From contig PCAU01000001.1 in NCBI GenBank assembly GCA_002730735.1, forward strand, positions 272,925 to 336,924: 64,000 nucleotides of DNA. The letters run 5' to 3'. The DNA comes from Acidobacteriota bacterium (GTDB lineage: Bacteria; Acidobacteriota; Vicinamibacteria; Vicinamibacterales; UBA823). Within the stretch, counting starts at the first letter, position 1, and the number at the start of each line of letters is the position of its first letter. Positions 1 to 8,698 of the stretch are shown one piece after another. The notes beneath the pieces are model-generated. The model saw nothing but the letters and a program-made list of their open reading frames with translations, made no database searches and was not told the DNA's origin. Position numbers and translations under genes: made by a program.

Positions 1-1284
1 GTCACCAAATTGCTCCCTTTGGTCATCCCAAGTGCCAGAACTTAAGTGGTATGGCGCGTACTGGACGAAGCAGGACAGGATGTGTTTGCCTGGAGGTGCC
101 ATTGACGGATCACTCAGAGTGGGAATGACCATGTCAATATAGGGATGCCGAGAATATTGTCCGTATTTGGCGTCGTCATAAGCACGTTCCATGTAGTCGA
201 CATCTGGCGAAATCGTAAGTCCTCCTCGCAAGTGCGGACCTGCGCCAGGCAGGCTCGTAAAATTGGGTAATGCGTCGAGTGCCAAATTGACCTTGCCGGA
301 CGAACCGCGCAGCTTGTAACGACTAACGTCTTCAACGAAGTCGTCCGGTAGCAGGTCTTTCCCGACCATCTTGAAGAATGTTAGGCGTGGGTCAACGCTC
401 GATGCAACGATGTCAGCGCGTAATTCATCTCCGTTCTCTAACACTACCCCAGAGGCCTTTCCGCGCTTGACAAGTATCTGTGCGACTGGTGTTCCTGTAC
501 GGATCTCGGCTCCAGCTTCTCGAGCCGCGGCAGCGATCGCATTCGAGATTGCACCAGTGCCACCTCGAGGAAGGCCCCACGATCGAAAGGCACCGTCGAT
601 CTCTCCCATGTAATGATGCAGGAGGACATAGGCCGTACCGGGTGAGCGCACACCGAGAAATGTCCCGGTTATTCCCGAGGCCGCCATTGTGGCCTTTAGG
701 ACGTCGGTTTCGAACCATTGGTCTAGGAAGTCGACAGCGCTCATCGTCCCTAATTGCACCTGCATCTGCTGGAAGGAACGTGGAAGCTTTCGGAAACGGT
801 TACCGATTGCCAGCAGTTGCAGAAGCGCTCGCGGGTCGCGTGACGTTGGATCGCGCGGCGCCATTTCAAGCATTGGCTTGACGAACCGACCCATGTCGAC
901 CATCGTCTTGCTGTAGTCCTCGTAAGCTTCGGCATCGCGTGGAGAATGACGAGCGATCTCCCTGTAGGTTTGGGCATGGTCATTGACGCGCCAGAGATAA
1001 TCGCCGTTCGGCATTGGTGTGAACGTGCCATCGAGAGGAAGAATCTCGAGGCCGTGCCGCGCCAGTTCAAGTTCACGGATGATTTCGGGCCGAAGAAGTG
1101 AAACGACGTAGGAGCACACTGAGAACCTAAAGCCTGGAAAGATTTCTTCAGTGACGGCCGCGCCACCCACTAATCGACGGCGCTCGAGAACTAGCGTTTT
1201 CTTTCCACTGCGCGCGAGGTAGGCTGCAGTGACTAAGCCATTGTGCCCACCACCGATGATGATTGCGTCGTATGTGCTTGCCAT
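1..1284 (-). CDS. PYROXD2-like FAD/NAD(P)-dependent oxidoreductase (3-prime truncated by window)
   Basis: The open frame runs from an ATG at 1284 leftward to the window edge without a stop, giving 428 residues of a family whose members are usually a little over 500. It begins MASTYDAIIIGGGHNGL, a dinucleotide-binding fold with GGGHNGL, followed by an acidic strand end (LVLERR) and GGAAVTEE. This is the start typical of the phytoene-desaturase/amine-oxidase superfamily, PYROXD2 branch. Further on are FLGVRSPGTAY and WGLPRGGTGAI, also typical of this branch. The substrate is not known; carotenoid desaturase activity is possible but PYROXD2-like proteins are generally annotated only as oxidoreductases. 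The gene diverges from the GcvT-like gene at 1417. No clear Shine-Dalgarno precedes the ATG. The family call is firm; the reaction is not. Confidence 0.82.
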   Translation of the reverse strand, partial: MASTYDAIIIGGGHNGLVTAAYLARSGKKTLVLERRRLVGGAAVTEEIFPGFRFSVCSYVVSLLRPEIIRELELARHGLEILPLDGTFTPMPNGDYLWRVNDHAQTYREIARHSPRDAEAYEDYSKTMVDMGRFVKPMLEMAPRDPTSRDPRALLQLLAIGNRFRKLPRSFQQMQVQLGTMSAVDFLDQWFETDVLKATMAASGITGTFLGVRSPGTAYVLLHHYMGEIDGAFRSWGLPRGGTGAISNAIAAAAREAGAEIRTGTPVAQILVKRGKASGVVLENGDELRADIVASSVDPRLTFFKMVGKDLLPDDFVEDVSRYKLRGSSGKVNLALDALPNFTSLPGAGPHLRGGLTISPDVDYMERAYDDAKYGQYSRHPYIDMVIPTLSDPSMAPPGKHILSCFVQYAPYHLSSGTWDDQREQFGD

Positions 1285-1335
1285 TGCTCGAGTCGACGGC
1301 TCGTGGGGAGCCACCGGAAGTTCGCATTGTAAGCG

Positions 1336-1375
1336 ATTATAAAACTTGTCGGAGTCGTTCGATGGTTTCTATAAT
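1336..1375. promoter_or_regulatory. Divergent promoter region between the PYROXD2-like and GcvT-like genes
   Basis: On the plus strand TATAAT lies at 1370-1375 with TTGTCG at 1346-1351 and an 18-bp spacer, giving a 5-prime leader of about 35 nt before the GTG at 1417. On the minus strand a second TATAAT is read from 1341 to 1336, about 50 nt before the ATG at 1284. Both hexamers match the sigma-70 -10 consensus exactly; the -35 matches are partial. Confidence 0.5.
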
Positions 1376-1416
1376 CCAAGGTTAACTGCTGCGCCTGTCG
1401 CAGAGTAGGAGTCGTT

Positions 1417-2631
1417 GTGCCTATCGGATCCGCGGTTCATGACCGCACTTTAGCGCTCTGCAAGAGCTTAAATTATCGCGAATGGTCTGGTTTTTTCTCC
1501 GTTAGCGCCTACGAAGCCCATCACGAACATGAGTATGCGGCCATCCGCACGTCTGCAGCGTTAATCGACATTTCACCCCTCTACAAGTACTTAATTACAG
1601 GCAAAGAGGCGACAGGGTTCGTCAATCGCTTAATCACCCGAGATGCAACAAAGCTTGCCGTAGGCCAGGTTGCGTATACCACTTGGTGCGACGAGGACGG
1701 TAAGGTCATTGATGATGGGACGGTTTCGCGTCTCGGTGATGACCGGTATCGCTGGACTGCCGCCGATCCCAACCTCCGATGGTTTCAAGGGAACGCTGGC
1801 GGGTTCGACATGACTATTCGCGACGTGTCGGAGGAGGTCGGTGCCCTCGCGTTACAGGGCCCGACATCAGCCGACGTGTTGAGGCAGGTTGCTGATGTGG
1901 ACATCGACGCGCTGAAATACTTCCGCGTCACTAGTGGTGCTATTCGGAATGTGTCGGTCGATGTTTCCCGCACTGGATACACTGGCGACTTGGGCTACGA
2001 GATCTGGATGCCTTGGGAAGACGCAGGCAGGGTATGGGATGCACTGGTCGATCACTCGCAGGATTACCTCGTGCGGCCGGCCGGCATGCTAGCCTTGGAC
2101 GTGGCTCGAATCGAGGCTGGTCTATTGCTGACCGAAGTCGATTTCTTTGGCAGCCGGAAGGCGCTCATTCCGTCACAGCGATATTCACCATTCGAGATGG
2201 GACTTGATAGGTTGGTAAGTTTAGACAAGTCTGAATTTGTTGGTCAGCCTGCACTTCGAAATGAGCGGCTTGCTGGACCACCACGAAGGATTGTGGGTCT
2301 CGAAATTGACTGGCCGGCGATTGAGGTGCTCTTTGAGGCAGTTGGACTTCCACCAGAGCCGCCAATAGTGGCATCTCGGGAGGCCGTCCCGGTCTACAGC
2401 GGCGGAGAACAGATTGGCAAGTTAACCTCGATGGTCTGGTCGCCTGTACTAAAAAAACTGATTGCCTTGGCGACAGTCCACCGTAACTACTCGGCTTCCG
2501 GCACCAAAATGCTGATCGAATTCACCGTTCAGGCAGTTCGACACAAGGTGGAGGCAGTGGTGGTGCCGACGCCGTTCTTCAGTCCTTCGCGAAAAACTGC
2601 AACCCCACCGGCCACCGCCGAATCGAGCTAG
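1417..2631 (+). CDS. Aminomethyltransferase (GcvT)-like folate-dependent protein
   Basis: A 404-residue protein of the GcvT/DmdA/YgfZ superfamily. It has the N-terminal folate-binding region with KVIDDGTV (the conserved acidic pair of GcvT), LALQGP around residue 140, SRTGYTGDLGYEIW around 185, and a C-terminal barrel domain ending near VVVPTPFF. True T-proteins take the methylene group from H-protein-bound aminomethyl-lipoate onto tetrahydrofolate; relatives demethylate DMSP, dimethylglycine or similar compounds. No H or P protein gene is nearby, so a stand-alone demethylase-like role is as likely as the glycine cleavage system. The start is GTG at 1417 with TAGGAG five bases upstream. It diverges from a flavoprotein, which may act on a related substrate (inference). 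Confidence 0.8.
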   Translation: MPIGSAVHDRTLALCKSLNYREWSGFFSVSAYEAHHEHEYAAIRTSAALIDISPLYKYLITGKEATGFVNRLITRDATKLAVGQVAYTTWCDEDGKVIDDGTVSRLGDDRYRWTAADPNLRWFQGNAGGFDMTIRDVSEEVGALALQGPTSADVLRQVADVDIDALKYFRVTSGAIRNVSVDVSRTGYTGDLGYEIWMPWEDAGRVWDALVDHSQDYLVRPAGMLALDVARIEAGLLLTEVDFFGSRKALIPSQRYSPFEMGLDRLVSLDKSEFVGQPALRNERLAGPPRRIVGLEIDWPAIEVLFEAVGLPPEPPIVASREAVPVYSGGEQIGKLTSMVWSPVLKKLIALATVHRNYSASGTKMLIEFTVQAVRHKVEAVVVPTPFFSPSRKTATPPATAESS

Positions 2632-2665
2632 AAGTTAGCCTGTCGGTCCCGCCAAGACGTAGCGA

Positions 2666-2671
2666 TATAAT
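2666..2671 (+). promoter_or_regulatory. Putative -10 element of the sdh operon
   Basis: A perfect TATAAT lies about 43 bp before the ATG at 2715, in the gap after the GcvT-like gene. No convincing -35 is visible at 16-18 bp. It would give a leader of roughly 35 nt containing the strong ribosome site AAGGAGG. Confidence 0.45.
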
Positions 2672-2714
2672 GTAGAGTTGCGGCGTTGCACTCCACGCCT
2701 GTAAGGAGGAACTC

Positions 2715-3158
2715 ATGTCTCAAGCACAACCACAAAACTACGCCAATCACGCTCGGATGGTTCCGGCCTTTCACTTTGTCGCACTCCCGATTTTAGCGAT
2801 CAACTTGTTTTGGTCCGTGGGTCAAGTCGTGACGGCCGGCCTTTCATTCGAGACCTTACTGGCGGTAGGCGTCGCACTCGCGCTTATAGTCATCGCGTTG
2901 TGCGCCAGACTGTTCGCTCTCTGGGCACAGGACCGCGTCATTCGCCTCGAGATGCGGTTAAAACTGACGGAAGTTCTTTCGGACGAACTTAAGCCGAGGA
3001 TTGGTGACCTGTCGACATCGCAACTTGTGGGACTGCGTTTTGCCAGTGACGCCGAGCTGCCGGGTCTCGTGCGCAAGGTGCTCGAGGGTAGCCTGAGTGA
3101 CCAGAAAGCAATCAAGCAGGCAATCACGGCCTGGCAAGCAGACCATCAGCGGGTCTAA
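2715..3158 (+). CDS. DUF6526 family membrane protein
   Basis: A 147-residue protein starting MSQAQPQNYANHARMVPAFHF, which resembles the DUF6526 family as I recall it. Two hydrophobic segments lie at about residues 18-36 and 47-68. A charged, probably cytosolic, helical C-terminal half contains RLEMRLKLTE and a region rich in Asp and Glu. The function is unknown. The start is fixed by AAGGAGGAACTC before the ATG. It is 32 bp upstream of the succinate dehydrogenase anchor gene on the same strand, so it may be co-transcribed with the sdh operon and could be an accessory or assembly factor (inference). Confidence 0.75.
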   Translation: MSQAQPQNYANHARMVPAFHFVALPILAINLFWSVGQVVTAGLSFETLLAVGVALALIVIALCARLFALWAQDRVIRLEMRLKLTEVLSDELKPRIGDLSTSQLVGLRFASDAELPGLVRKVLEGSLSDQKAIKQAITAWQADHQRV

Positions 3159-3190
3159 GGACGGGTAAGGTGCACAAAGGAGTAATCTGA

Positions 3191-3997
3191 ATGACTCAGG
3201 TAACCATCACGGCACCGGTGCGTCGTTTTGGAGGGACCTCACGGGGGGACGCGTGGTGGCTACAGCCCCTTGCGGTTGCGGCCGGGCTGGGCCTCTTCGT
3301 TGCGTATTCAACCTGGGCTGCCTTTCAGGCCGAGTACTATCACACGGGACCTTACTTATCGCCGTTTTACTCGCCCGAGCTATTTGGTGATTCTCCGCAC
3401 TCGTGGCTTGGACCGAAGCCAGCCGCTTGGCCATCTTGGTTACCGTGGTCTCCAGCGTTCCTCATTCTCGGCGTCCCAGTGGGGTTCCGCCTGACCTGCT
3501 ACTACTATCGCGGTGCTTACTACAAAGCATTCTGGGCCGACCCGCCGAACTGTGCTGTCGGCGAGCCACGGGAATCATACTTGGGCGAGCGCTCGTTTCC
3601 GCTCATTATCCAAAACGTGCACCGATACTTTCTCTACCTCGCGCTGGCATTCATTTTGGTTTTAGCCTACGACGCCTGGCAGGGACTATGGTTCGTGGAT
3701 CCAGCAACGGGCGCCACTACCCTAGGTGTCGGCGTGGGCAGTCTCGTGCTTATTCTCAATGTCATCCTGCTTGGCGGCTACACGTTTGGTTGCCACTCGC
3801 TACGGCACCTTATCGGTGGGCACAGAGATCAGTTGTCAGGAATCAATCGATTGCGTCAATCAACGTATGACTGTGTGAGTTGCTTCAATCAACGACACAT
3901 GCTATGGGCGTGGATGAGTCTGGCGTGGGTCGGCTTTACTGATTTTTATATCCGGATGTGTGCAATGGGTATATGGGTTGATTTCCGGCTGTTGTGA
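3191..3997 (+). CDS. Succinate dehydrogenase membrane anchor subunit, Sdh1 type
   Basis: A 268-residue protein with about five membrane-spanning stretches, near residues 25-46, 83-105, 143-163, 177-200 and 238-258. It resembles the single large anchor of mycobacterial Sdh1 (Rv0249c type) rather than the small SdhC/SdhD pair of E. coli. It contains several His residues near membrane faces (NVHRY, FGCHSLRHL) that could ligate heme, and a short YDCVSCF motif. AAAGGAG precedes the ATG. It is followed 37 bp later by the flavoprotein gene and then the iron-sulfur gene, which supports the assignment. Its likely role is passing electrons from succinate oxidation to quinone in the inner membrane. Confidence 0.8.
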   Translation: MTQVTITAPVRRFGGTSRGDAWWLQPLAVAAGLGLFVAYSTWAAFQAEYYHTGPYLSPFYSPELFGDSPHSWLGPKPAAWPSWLPWSPAFLILGVPVGFRLTCYYYRGAYYKAFWADPPNCAVGEPRESYLGERSFPLIIQNVHRYFLYLALAFILVLAYDAWQGLWFVDPATGATTLGVGVGSLVLILNVILLGGYTFGCHSLRHLIGGHRDQLSGINRLRQSTYDCVSCFNQRHMLWAWMSLAWVGFTDFYIRMCAMGIWVDFRLL

Positions 3998-4034
3998 TGA
4001 ACCTACGATGCGCTAACGTCGGCCAAGGTCGCTG

Positions 4035-5840
4035 ATGGACTATCAAACCTACGAACATGACGTGGTGGTGATTGGTGCGGGCGGTGCTGGGCTCCGGGCC
4101 GCGATCGAGTTATCGGCGTTGGGGGTTTCGGTTGGGGTGGTCTGCAAGTCACTGCTAGGTAAGGCGCACACGGTGATGGCTGAGGGTGGCGTAGCTGCTT
4201 CACTTGGCAACGTTGATAATCGTGACGCGTGGGGTGTGCACTTCGCAGACACGATGCGTGGCGGGCAGTATATGAACAATGCGCGGATGGCGGAGCTTCA
4301 CGCCAAGGAGGCCCCGGAGCGGGTCCGCGAGTTAGAAGCTTGGGGCGCCCTGTTTGACCGGACGGCAGACGGTCGTATTTTACAGCGCAATTTCGGCGGG
4401 CATAAATACCCTCGGCTCGCACATGTTGGTGACCGAACAGGCTTGGAGATGATCCGTACGCTCCAGGACCATGGGATACATCAAGGGATCGATGTGCATA
4501 TGGAATGCACAGTCCTTGCTCTTCTTAAGGACGGCGATCGTGTTGTCGGGGCCGTAGCCTACGATCGTGAGCGGGGCCGTTTCCGCGTTTTCCATGCACG
4601 TGCAGTGGTGCTAGCCACTGGCGGTATCGGCAAGGCCTATCGTGTTACGAGTAACTCGTGGGAGTACACCGGGGATGGGCATGCCCTTGCTTACAATGCA
4701 GGTGCAGACCTTATCGACATGGAATTCGTCCAGTTCCATCCGACCGGGATGGTGTGGCCCCCAAGCGTAAGCGGCATCCTGGTAACGGAAGGTGTGCGCG
4801 GAGAAGGTGGCGTTCTGAAAAATAGGGACGGTCACCGTTTCATGTTCGATGAAATTCCTGATTTGTACAAGAATCAGACGGCCGACAACGAAGAGGAGGG
4901 TTGGCGCTACACCCAAGGCGACAAGGATGCGCGGCGTCCTCCTGAGCTGCTAACTCGAGACCACGTGGCGCGTTGTATTGTTCGCGAGATCCGGGAAGGA
5001 CGAGGTAGTAAGCACGGTGGCGTTTATCTCGACATTGCGTGGATTAAAGAGCGATTGTCGAACGGCACCGAACATATCAAGAAGAAGTTGCCGAGTATGT
5101 ACCACCAATTCAAACAGCTGGCGTCAATTGATATTACGCAGCAGCCGATGGAGGTTGGTCCAACCACCCATTACGTTATGGGCGGTGTGCGTGTCGATGC
5201 CGATACACAGATGTCAAACGTACCTGGTTTATTTGCTGCCGGCGAGTGTGCGGGCGGGTTACACGGCGCCAATCGTCTAGGCGGCAACTCACTGTCCGAC
5301 CTACTTGTGTTTGGTAAGCGTGCGGGCGAGTACGCCGCAAAGTTTGCGAAAGAGCATAAGCCGGGCGCTGTGAACGCCGATCAGGTGGAGGAGGTAGCCC
5401 GGCGTGCGTTGGAGCCGTTCTCTAGAGAAGGCGAGAGCCCCTATAAGATTCAGCAGGACCTCCAGCAAACGATGCAAGATTTGGTTGGGATCAGTCGTCA
5501 GGACGTGGAGATGCGGAGAGCGCTGGATGAACTCGCAAACCTCCGGGCGCGTGCAGGTTCGGTTGGCGTCATAGGGAATCGAGAGTACAACGCTGGTTGG
5601 CACACCGCGCTTGATTTACCGCATCTGTTAACCGTTGCGGAGGCTATTACCCGTGCTGCCGTGGAGCGTCGTGAGAGCCGTGGGGCGCACTTTCGCGAAG
5701 ACTATCTTGCCAAGGACGAAGGGTTGGGTCAGGTGAGTTTACTGGTTCGAAAGTTAGGCGATGGGTCGATGCAGGTTGTCCGCGAGCCTATTTCTGAACT
5801 GACGCCTGAGTTGGCCAAGATCGTTGACGACAACAAGTAG
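4035..5840 (+). CDS. sdhA: Succinate dehydrogenase/fumarate reductase flavoprotein subunit
   Basis: A 601-residue flavoprotein oxidising succinate to fumarate at the cytosolic face of complex II. VVIGAGGAGLRAAIE near the N terminus is the FAD-binding fold. KAHTVMAEGGVAAS holds the histidine that normally carries covalent FAD. TTHYVMGGVRVD and HGANRLGGNSL contain the conserved substrate-site His and Arg. The C-terminal helical domain includes EYNAGWHTALDLP and RRESRGAHFREDY. The length fits the Sdh1 class. It lies between the anchor gene and sdhB in one operon, with a 15-bp gap to sdhB. The ATG at 4035 is preceded by a weak AAGG. Direction of catalysis (SDH versus fumarate reductase) cannot be read from sequence; the Sdh1-like layout favours SDH. 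Confidence 0.95.
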   Translation: MDYQTYEHDVVVIGAGGAGLRAAIELSALGVSVGVVCKSLLGKAHTVMAEGGVAASLGNVDNRDAWGVHFADTMRGGQYMNNARMAELHAKEAPERVRELEAWGALFDRTADGRILQRNFGGHKYPRLAHVGDRTGLEMIRTLQDHGIHQGIDVHMECTVLALLKDGDRVVGAVAYDRERGRFRVFHARAVVLATGGIGKAYRVTSNSWEYTGDGHALAYNAGADLIDMEFVQFHPTGMVWPPSVSGILVTEGVRGEGGVLKNRDGHRFMFDEIPDLYKNQTADNEEEGWRYTQGDKDARRPPELLTRDHVARCIVREIREGRGSKHGGVYLDIAWIKERLSNGTEHIKKKLPSMYHQFKQLASIDITQQPMEVGPTTHYVMGGVRVDADTQMSNVPGLFAAGECAGGLHGANRLGGNSLSDLLVFGKRAGEYAAKFAKEHKPGAVNADQVEEVARRALEPFSREGESPYKIQQDLQQTMQDLVGISRQDVEMRRALDELANLRARAGSVGVIGNREYNAGWHTALDLPHLLTVAEAITRAAVERRESRGAHFREDYLAKDEGLGQVSLLVRKLGDGSMQVVREPISELTPELAKIVDDNK

Positions 5841-5855
5841 CTTGATGGAAACGAT

Positions 5856-6593
5856 ATGAGCACTGCGAGGTTCAAGATCTGGCGTGGCAACGCCGATGGT
5901 GGTGTATTCCAAGAGTATTCCGTTGAGGTTGCCGAAGGGATGGTTGTACTCGACGTTGTGCTCAAGATTCAGGCTGAGGAGGCGAACGACCTCGGGGTAC
6001 GCTGGAACTGTAAGGCAGGGAAATGCGGCTCGTGCTCAGCCGAGGTCAACGGTAATCCTCGGCTCATGTGCATGACCGGCATGGACACGATTCCGACCGA
6101 TCGACCGATCACGGTTGAACCAATGCAGACCTTTCCGTTAATCAAGGATCTGGTGACTGATGTCTCATGGAATTATAGTGTCAAGCAGGGAATCACGCCG
6201 TTCACACCTCGGCCAGCCGATGCTCACGACGGAACCTGGCGGATGCAGCAGCGCGATGTGAATCGGGTTCAGGAATTTAGGAAGTGCATTGAGTGCTTTC
6301 TTTGCCAGGACGTCTGTCACGTCCTGCGCGACCACCGGAAGCATGATGAGTTCATCGGGCCGCGCTTCTTTGTCCACGCGGCGGCTTTGGAAATGCACCC
6401 GCTTGATGTTGCTGACCGCGTTGAGGAGCTTGCTCAGACCGAGGGGATCGGCTACTGCAATATCACGAAGTGCTGCACCAAGGTCTGTCCTGAAGAGATT
6501 ACGATCACTGATAATGCAATCATACCGCTCAAGGAACGCGTGGTTGACCGCCTTTACGACCCACTTTCGAAACTCTTGCGGATATTTCGATAA
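5856..6593 (+). CDS. sdhB: Succinate dehydrogenase/fumarate reductase iron-sulfur subunit
   Basis: A 245-residue electron-transfer subunit. The N-terminal plant-type ferredoxin domain has CKAGKCGSC followed by a distal Cys (RLMC) for the [2Fe-2S] centre. The C-terminal domain has CIECFLCQDVC and CNITKCCTKVCP for the remaining two clusters. The second motif differs from the E. coli pattern by an extra adjacent Cys. The length matches the Sdh1 iron-sulfur protein of Actinobacteria. It is the last gene of the sdh operon and converges on the peptidase gene at 6617. Confidence 0.93.
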   Translation: MSTARFKIWRGNADGGVFQEYSVEVAEGMVVLDVVLKIQAEEANDLGVRWNCKAGKCGSCSAEVNGNPRLMCMTGMDTIPTDRPITVEPMQTFPLIKDLVTDVSWNYSVKQGITPFTPRPADAHDGTWRMQQRDVNRVQEFRKCIECFLCQDVCHVLRDHRKHDEFIGPRFFVHAAALEMHPLDVADRVEELAQTEGIGYCNITKCCTKVCPEEITITDNAIIPLKERVVDRLYDPLSKLLRIFR

Positions 6594-6616
6594 TGGGATT
6601 GTGATTGATCACTAGA

Positions 6617-7513
6617 CTAGTCCTCATCCCAGAACGCAGCTTCCTCTTCGTCCCATCGTTGCCGGCGAATTTTACGCTTCTGACGGTGACTCCAGATCGC
6701 CAGCAAAGCAAGTAGTGTCACGGCCGACCAAAGCGTGTAACCGCCGGTGAGAAATGGTAACCAGCGTTCAACGACAGACTGATTCATCATGAATTCCAGT
6801 TCTAGTGATGTCAGTGACCGTCCTGTCGCCACTTGAGTCGCTGCATCGAACGAGTGACCAGCGGCGACCGTCGACAGAATCTTAGCCGGTGCCGTGACCC
6901 CGTACTCGTGAATCAATCGACGCACGAGCGCACCCGAAATAGCATAAGCTCGCTCGGCGGCGACACGGCCTTGGCCGAATCGGTGATTGAGGGATTCGAA
7001 CGACATCTGGTGATCAACGACTCGGGTCCAGGCAAATCGAGTGCGGTCGGTAAGGCTCCAAGGCCGCTCAACCGTAATCGCTAATCCCTCGTCGAACCAC
7101 CGGGGCAAGGGACGGCCGCGGGCGGCCCGCCCGATCAGTACGTGAGCGATCTCATGGCGCAATACAGATTCCAGCGAGTTATTTGGATAAGAAGGTGTTC
7201 TGGTAGGAAAGAGGGCAATCAGATTATGTTCGGTGACAGCATAACCAGCGACCCAATTTGGTATGCCATTTCGCCGTGCCACCGATTCGGTGACTAGTTC
7301 CACCAAGATAGGCGCTGCTAGGCCACGCACATCGGAAAGCCAGGGAGTCTCAAGTAATGGATTGGGGTCGTAATTTCTGATCTGTCTGGCGATCCCGCTG
7401 AACTCCTCCGGCGCCCTCACCTCAAGCCGTAGGGTCTGCGCGCTAACCGGTGTTGTGAATAAACAGACTGTGACCCACCAGAGGACGAACGTAGCACTCT
7501 GCCAAAGCCGCAT
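6617..7513 (-). CDS. Membrane-anchored peptidase MA-like zinc metalloprotease
   Basis: From ATG 7513 the protein has 298 residues. The N terminus MRLWQSATFVLWWVTVCLF...SAQ is a signal peptide. HEIAHVLIG around residue 125 is a gluzincin HExxH motif, and WFDEGLA about 20 residues later supplies the usual downstream Glu, the layout of the peptidase MA family. A single membrane segment (about 243-265, LWSAVTLLALLAIW) precedes a basic stretch and an acidic tail (EEEAAFWDED). It is therefore probably exported with its catalytic domain in the periplasm. A longer frame upstream to 7618 exists, but it would overlap the HypE-like gene and bury the signal peptide; AAGGTGG before 7513 supports the shorter start. 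The substrate is unknown. Confidence 0.78.
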   Translation of the reverse strand: MRLWQSATFVLWWVTVCLFTTPVSAQTLRLEVRAPEEFSGIARQIRNYDPNPLLETPWLSDVRGLAAPILVELVTESVARRNGIPNWVAGYAVTEHNLIALFPTRTPSYPNNSLESVLRHEIAHVLIGRAARGRPLPRWFDEGLAITVERPWSLTDRTRFAWTRVVDHQMSFESLNHRFGQGRVAAERAYAISGALVRRLIHEYGVTAPAKILSTVAAGHSFDAATQVATGRSLTSLELEFMMNQSVVERWLPFLTGGYTLWSAVTLLALLAIWSHRQKRKIRRQRWDEEEAAFWDED

Positions 7514-7544
7514 AATGGCCACCTTGTCGCTCGAGTAAAGATGG

Positions 7545-8615
7545 TCAGTGTCCGAGCACACTCGTGATTGCGTCACGGTCGGGTGTTTGGAGGGGAAGGG
7601 TGACACCGTTTGCTTCAATCGTTACACCTGCCGCTGCTGGTCGCACTTCAGCGATTACGACTGCTGGAATGTTCTGCAACTCCAGTGCTGCGATAATTCG
7701 ATCCGTATCGTTCCCAGGTGCACCGATCAGTAATGCACCCGACGCAATGAGCCGCATTGGATCCACTTTGAACGGGCGGCAAATAGCAGCGGTTTCTGGA
7801 AAAATCGGAACCTGGTCAGATCGAAGATGAAGACCGGTCGACGAGGCCGCAGCCAACTCGCAGAGTCCACCAATTAAACCGCCTTCCGTGGGGTCGTGCA
7901 TGGCATGCACAGAACCGACTTCAAGCGCGGTGCGAACAGCATCGACCACACTGATGCCGGGATCGAACAGAAACTGCTCAGCGCGGGCGAGCACATCGTC
8001 GGTTACCTGCCCACGAAGAACGTCACGCTTCTCGCGTGCCAGGAGGGCAGTGCCTTCGATGGCGACCCCTTGCGTGAGAATAATCTGATCGCCGACTTCT
8101 AGTCCGGTCTTTGCTACGAGTCGGTCACGCGTGACTTCACCCAGCATCTGGCCAATTACGATCGGCCGATCGAGGCCAGTGGTAATCTCAGTGTGTCCAC
8201 CGCAGACGGTTATTCCGAGGGATTGAGCAGTGTCGTGCACGTCCCTCATGATTCCGTCGATAAGTGTCTCGGTGGTGTTGTGTTCGGGCAAGAGCAGCAC
8301 GACAGAAAGCCACCGCGGAGTGGCACCCATAACCGCGATATCGTTGGCGTTAACATGGACGGTATACCAGCCAATGCGATCCGTAGCAAAGGTGACCGGG
8401 TCGGTCGTGACAACGAGGCAACGGTCAGCAAATGTAATTACTGACGCGTCTTCACCCACCTTCGGTCCGATGATTACACGGGGATCCTCCCGGCGTAGCC
8501 CCGCAAGTAGAGTTCGGAGCTTGTCGGCGGGAAGTTTCCCAGGTTGAACGCGCGGAAATTGATTATCTGAGGGCACGGGGGCGCCGAGGGTAGCACGCGG
8601 TAGAAGACCGGTCAA
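7545..8615 (-). CDS. AIR synthase family protein, HypE-like
   Basis: A 356-residue ATP-binding protein of the PurM/SelD/ThiL/HypE superfamily. It contains GPKVGEDASVI, VNANDIAVMGATPRW, CGGHTEIT and DPTEGGLIGGL, all placed as in HypE. HypE proper ends in a Pro-Arg-Ile-Cys tail whose Cys carries the cyanide ligand of NiFe hydrogenase. This protein instead ends SVLGH with no Cys, and no hydrogenase genes are in the window, so a different ATP-dependent role is likely. The start is uncertain: TTG at 8615 or GTG at 8576, neither with a strong ribosome site. It lies 31 bp upstream of the peptidase gene on the same strand. Confidence 0.8.
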   Translation of the reverse strand: MTGLLPRATLGAPVPSDNQFPRVQPGKLPADKLRTLLAGLRREDPRVIIGPKVGEDASVITFADRCLVVTTDPVTFATDRIGWYTVHVNANDIAVMGATPRWLSVVLLLPEHNTTETLIDGIMRDVHDTAQSLGITVCGGHTEITTGLDRPIVIGQMLGEVTRDRLVAKTGLEVGDQIILTQGVAIEGTALLAREKRDVLRGQVTDDVLARAEQFLFDPGISVVDAVRTALEVGSVHAMHDPTEGGLIGGLCELAAASSTGLHLRSDQVPIFPETAAICRPFKVDPMRLIASGALLIGAPGNDTDRIIAALELQNIPAVVIAEVRPAAAGVTIEANGVTLPLQTPDRDAITSVLGH

Positions 8616-8660
8616 TTCTCAGCTGGTGTGACCACCAGGGTCCTATTCAGGCGTTCTTTG

Positions 8661-8666
8661 TATAAT
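8661..8666 (+). promoter_or_regulatory. Putative -10 element for ribA
   Basis: TATAAT is preceded directly by TTTG and lies 32 bp before the ribA ATG at 8699, in the divergent gap with the HypE-like gene. No good -35 hexamer is seen. The implied leader is about 25 nt, too short for an FMN riboswitch, and none is visible. Confidence 0.4.
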
Positions 8667-8698
8667 GAAACGTTGGTCTGCGCATGGAAGAGTAGAGC

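Noticed and set aside
2822-3127. Antisense open frames of 60-150 residues across most genes
   Set aside because: They mirror codon bias of the real genes on the other strand, lack ribosome sites and show no family motifs.
7545-8615. SelD (selenophosphate synthetase), considered because of the selenoprotein
   Set aside because: The N-terminal glycine-rich loop with catalytic Cys/Sec and Lys of SelD is absent; the motif order fits HypE-like proteins.
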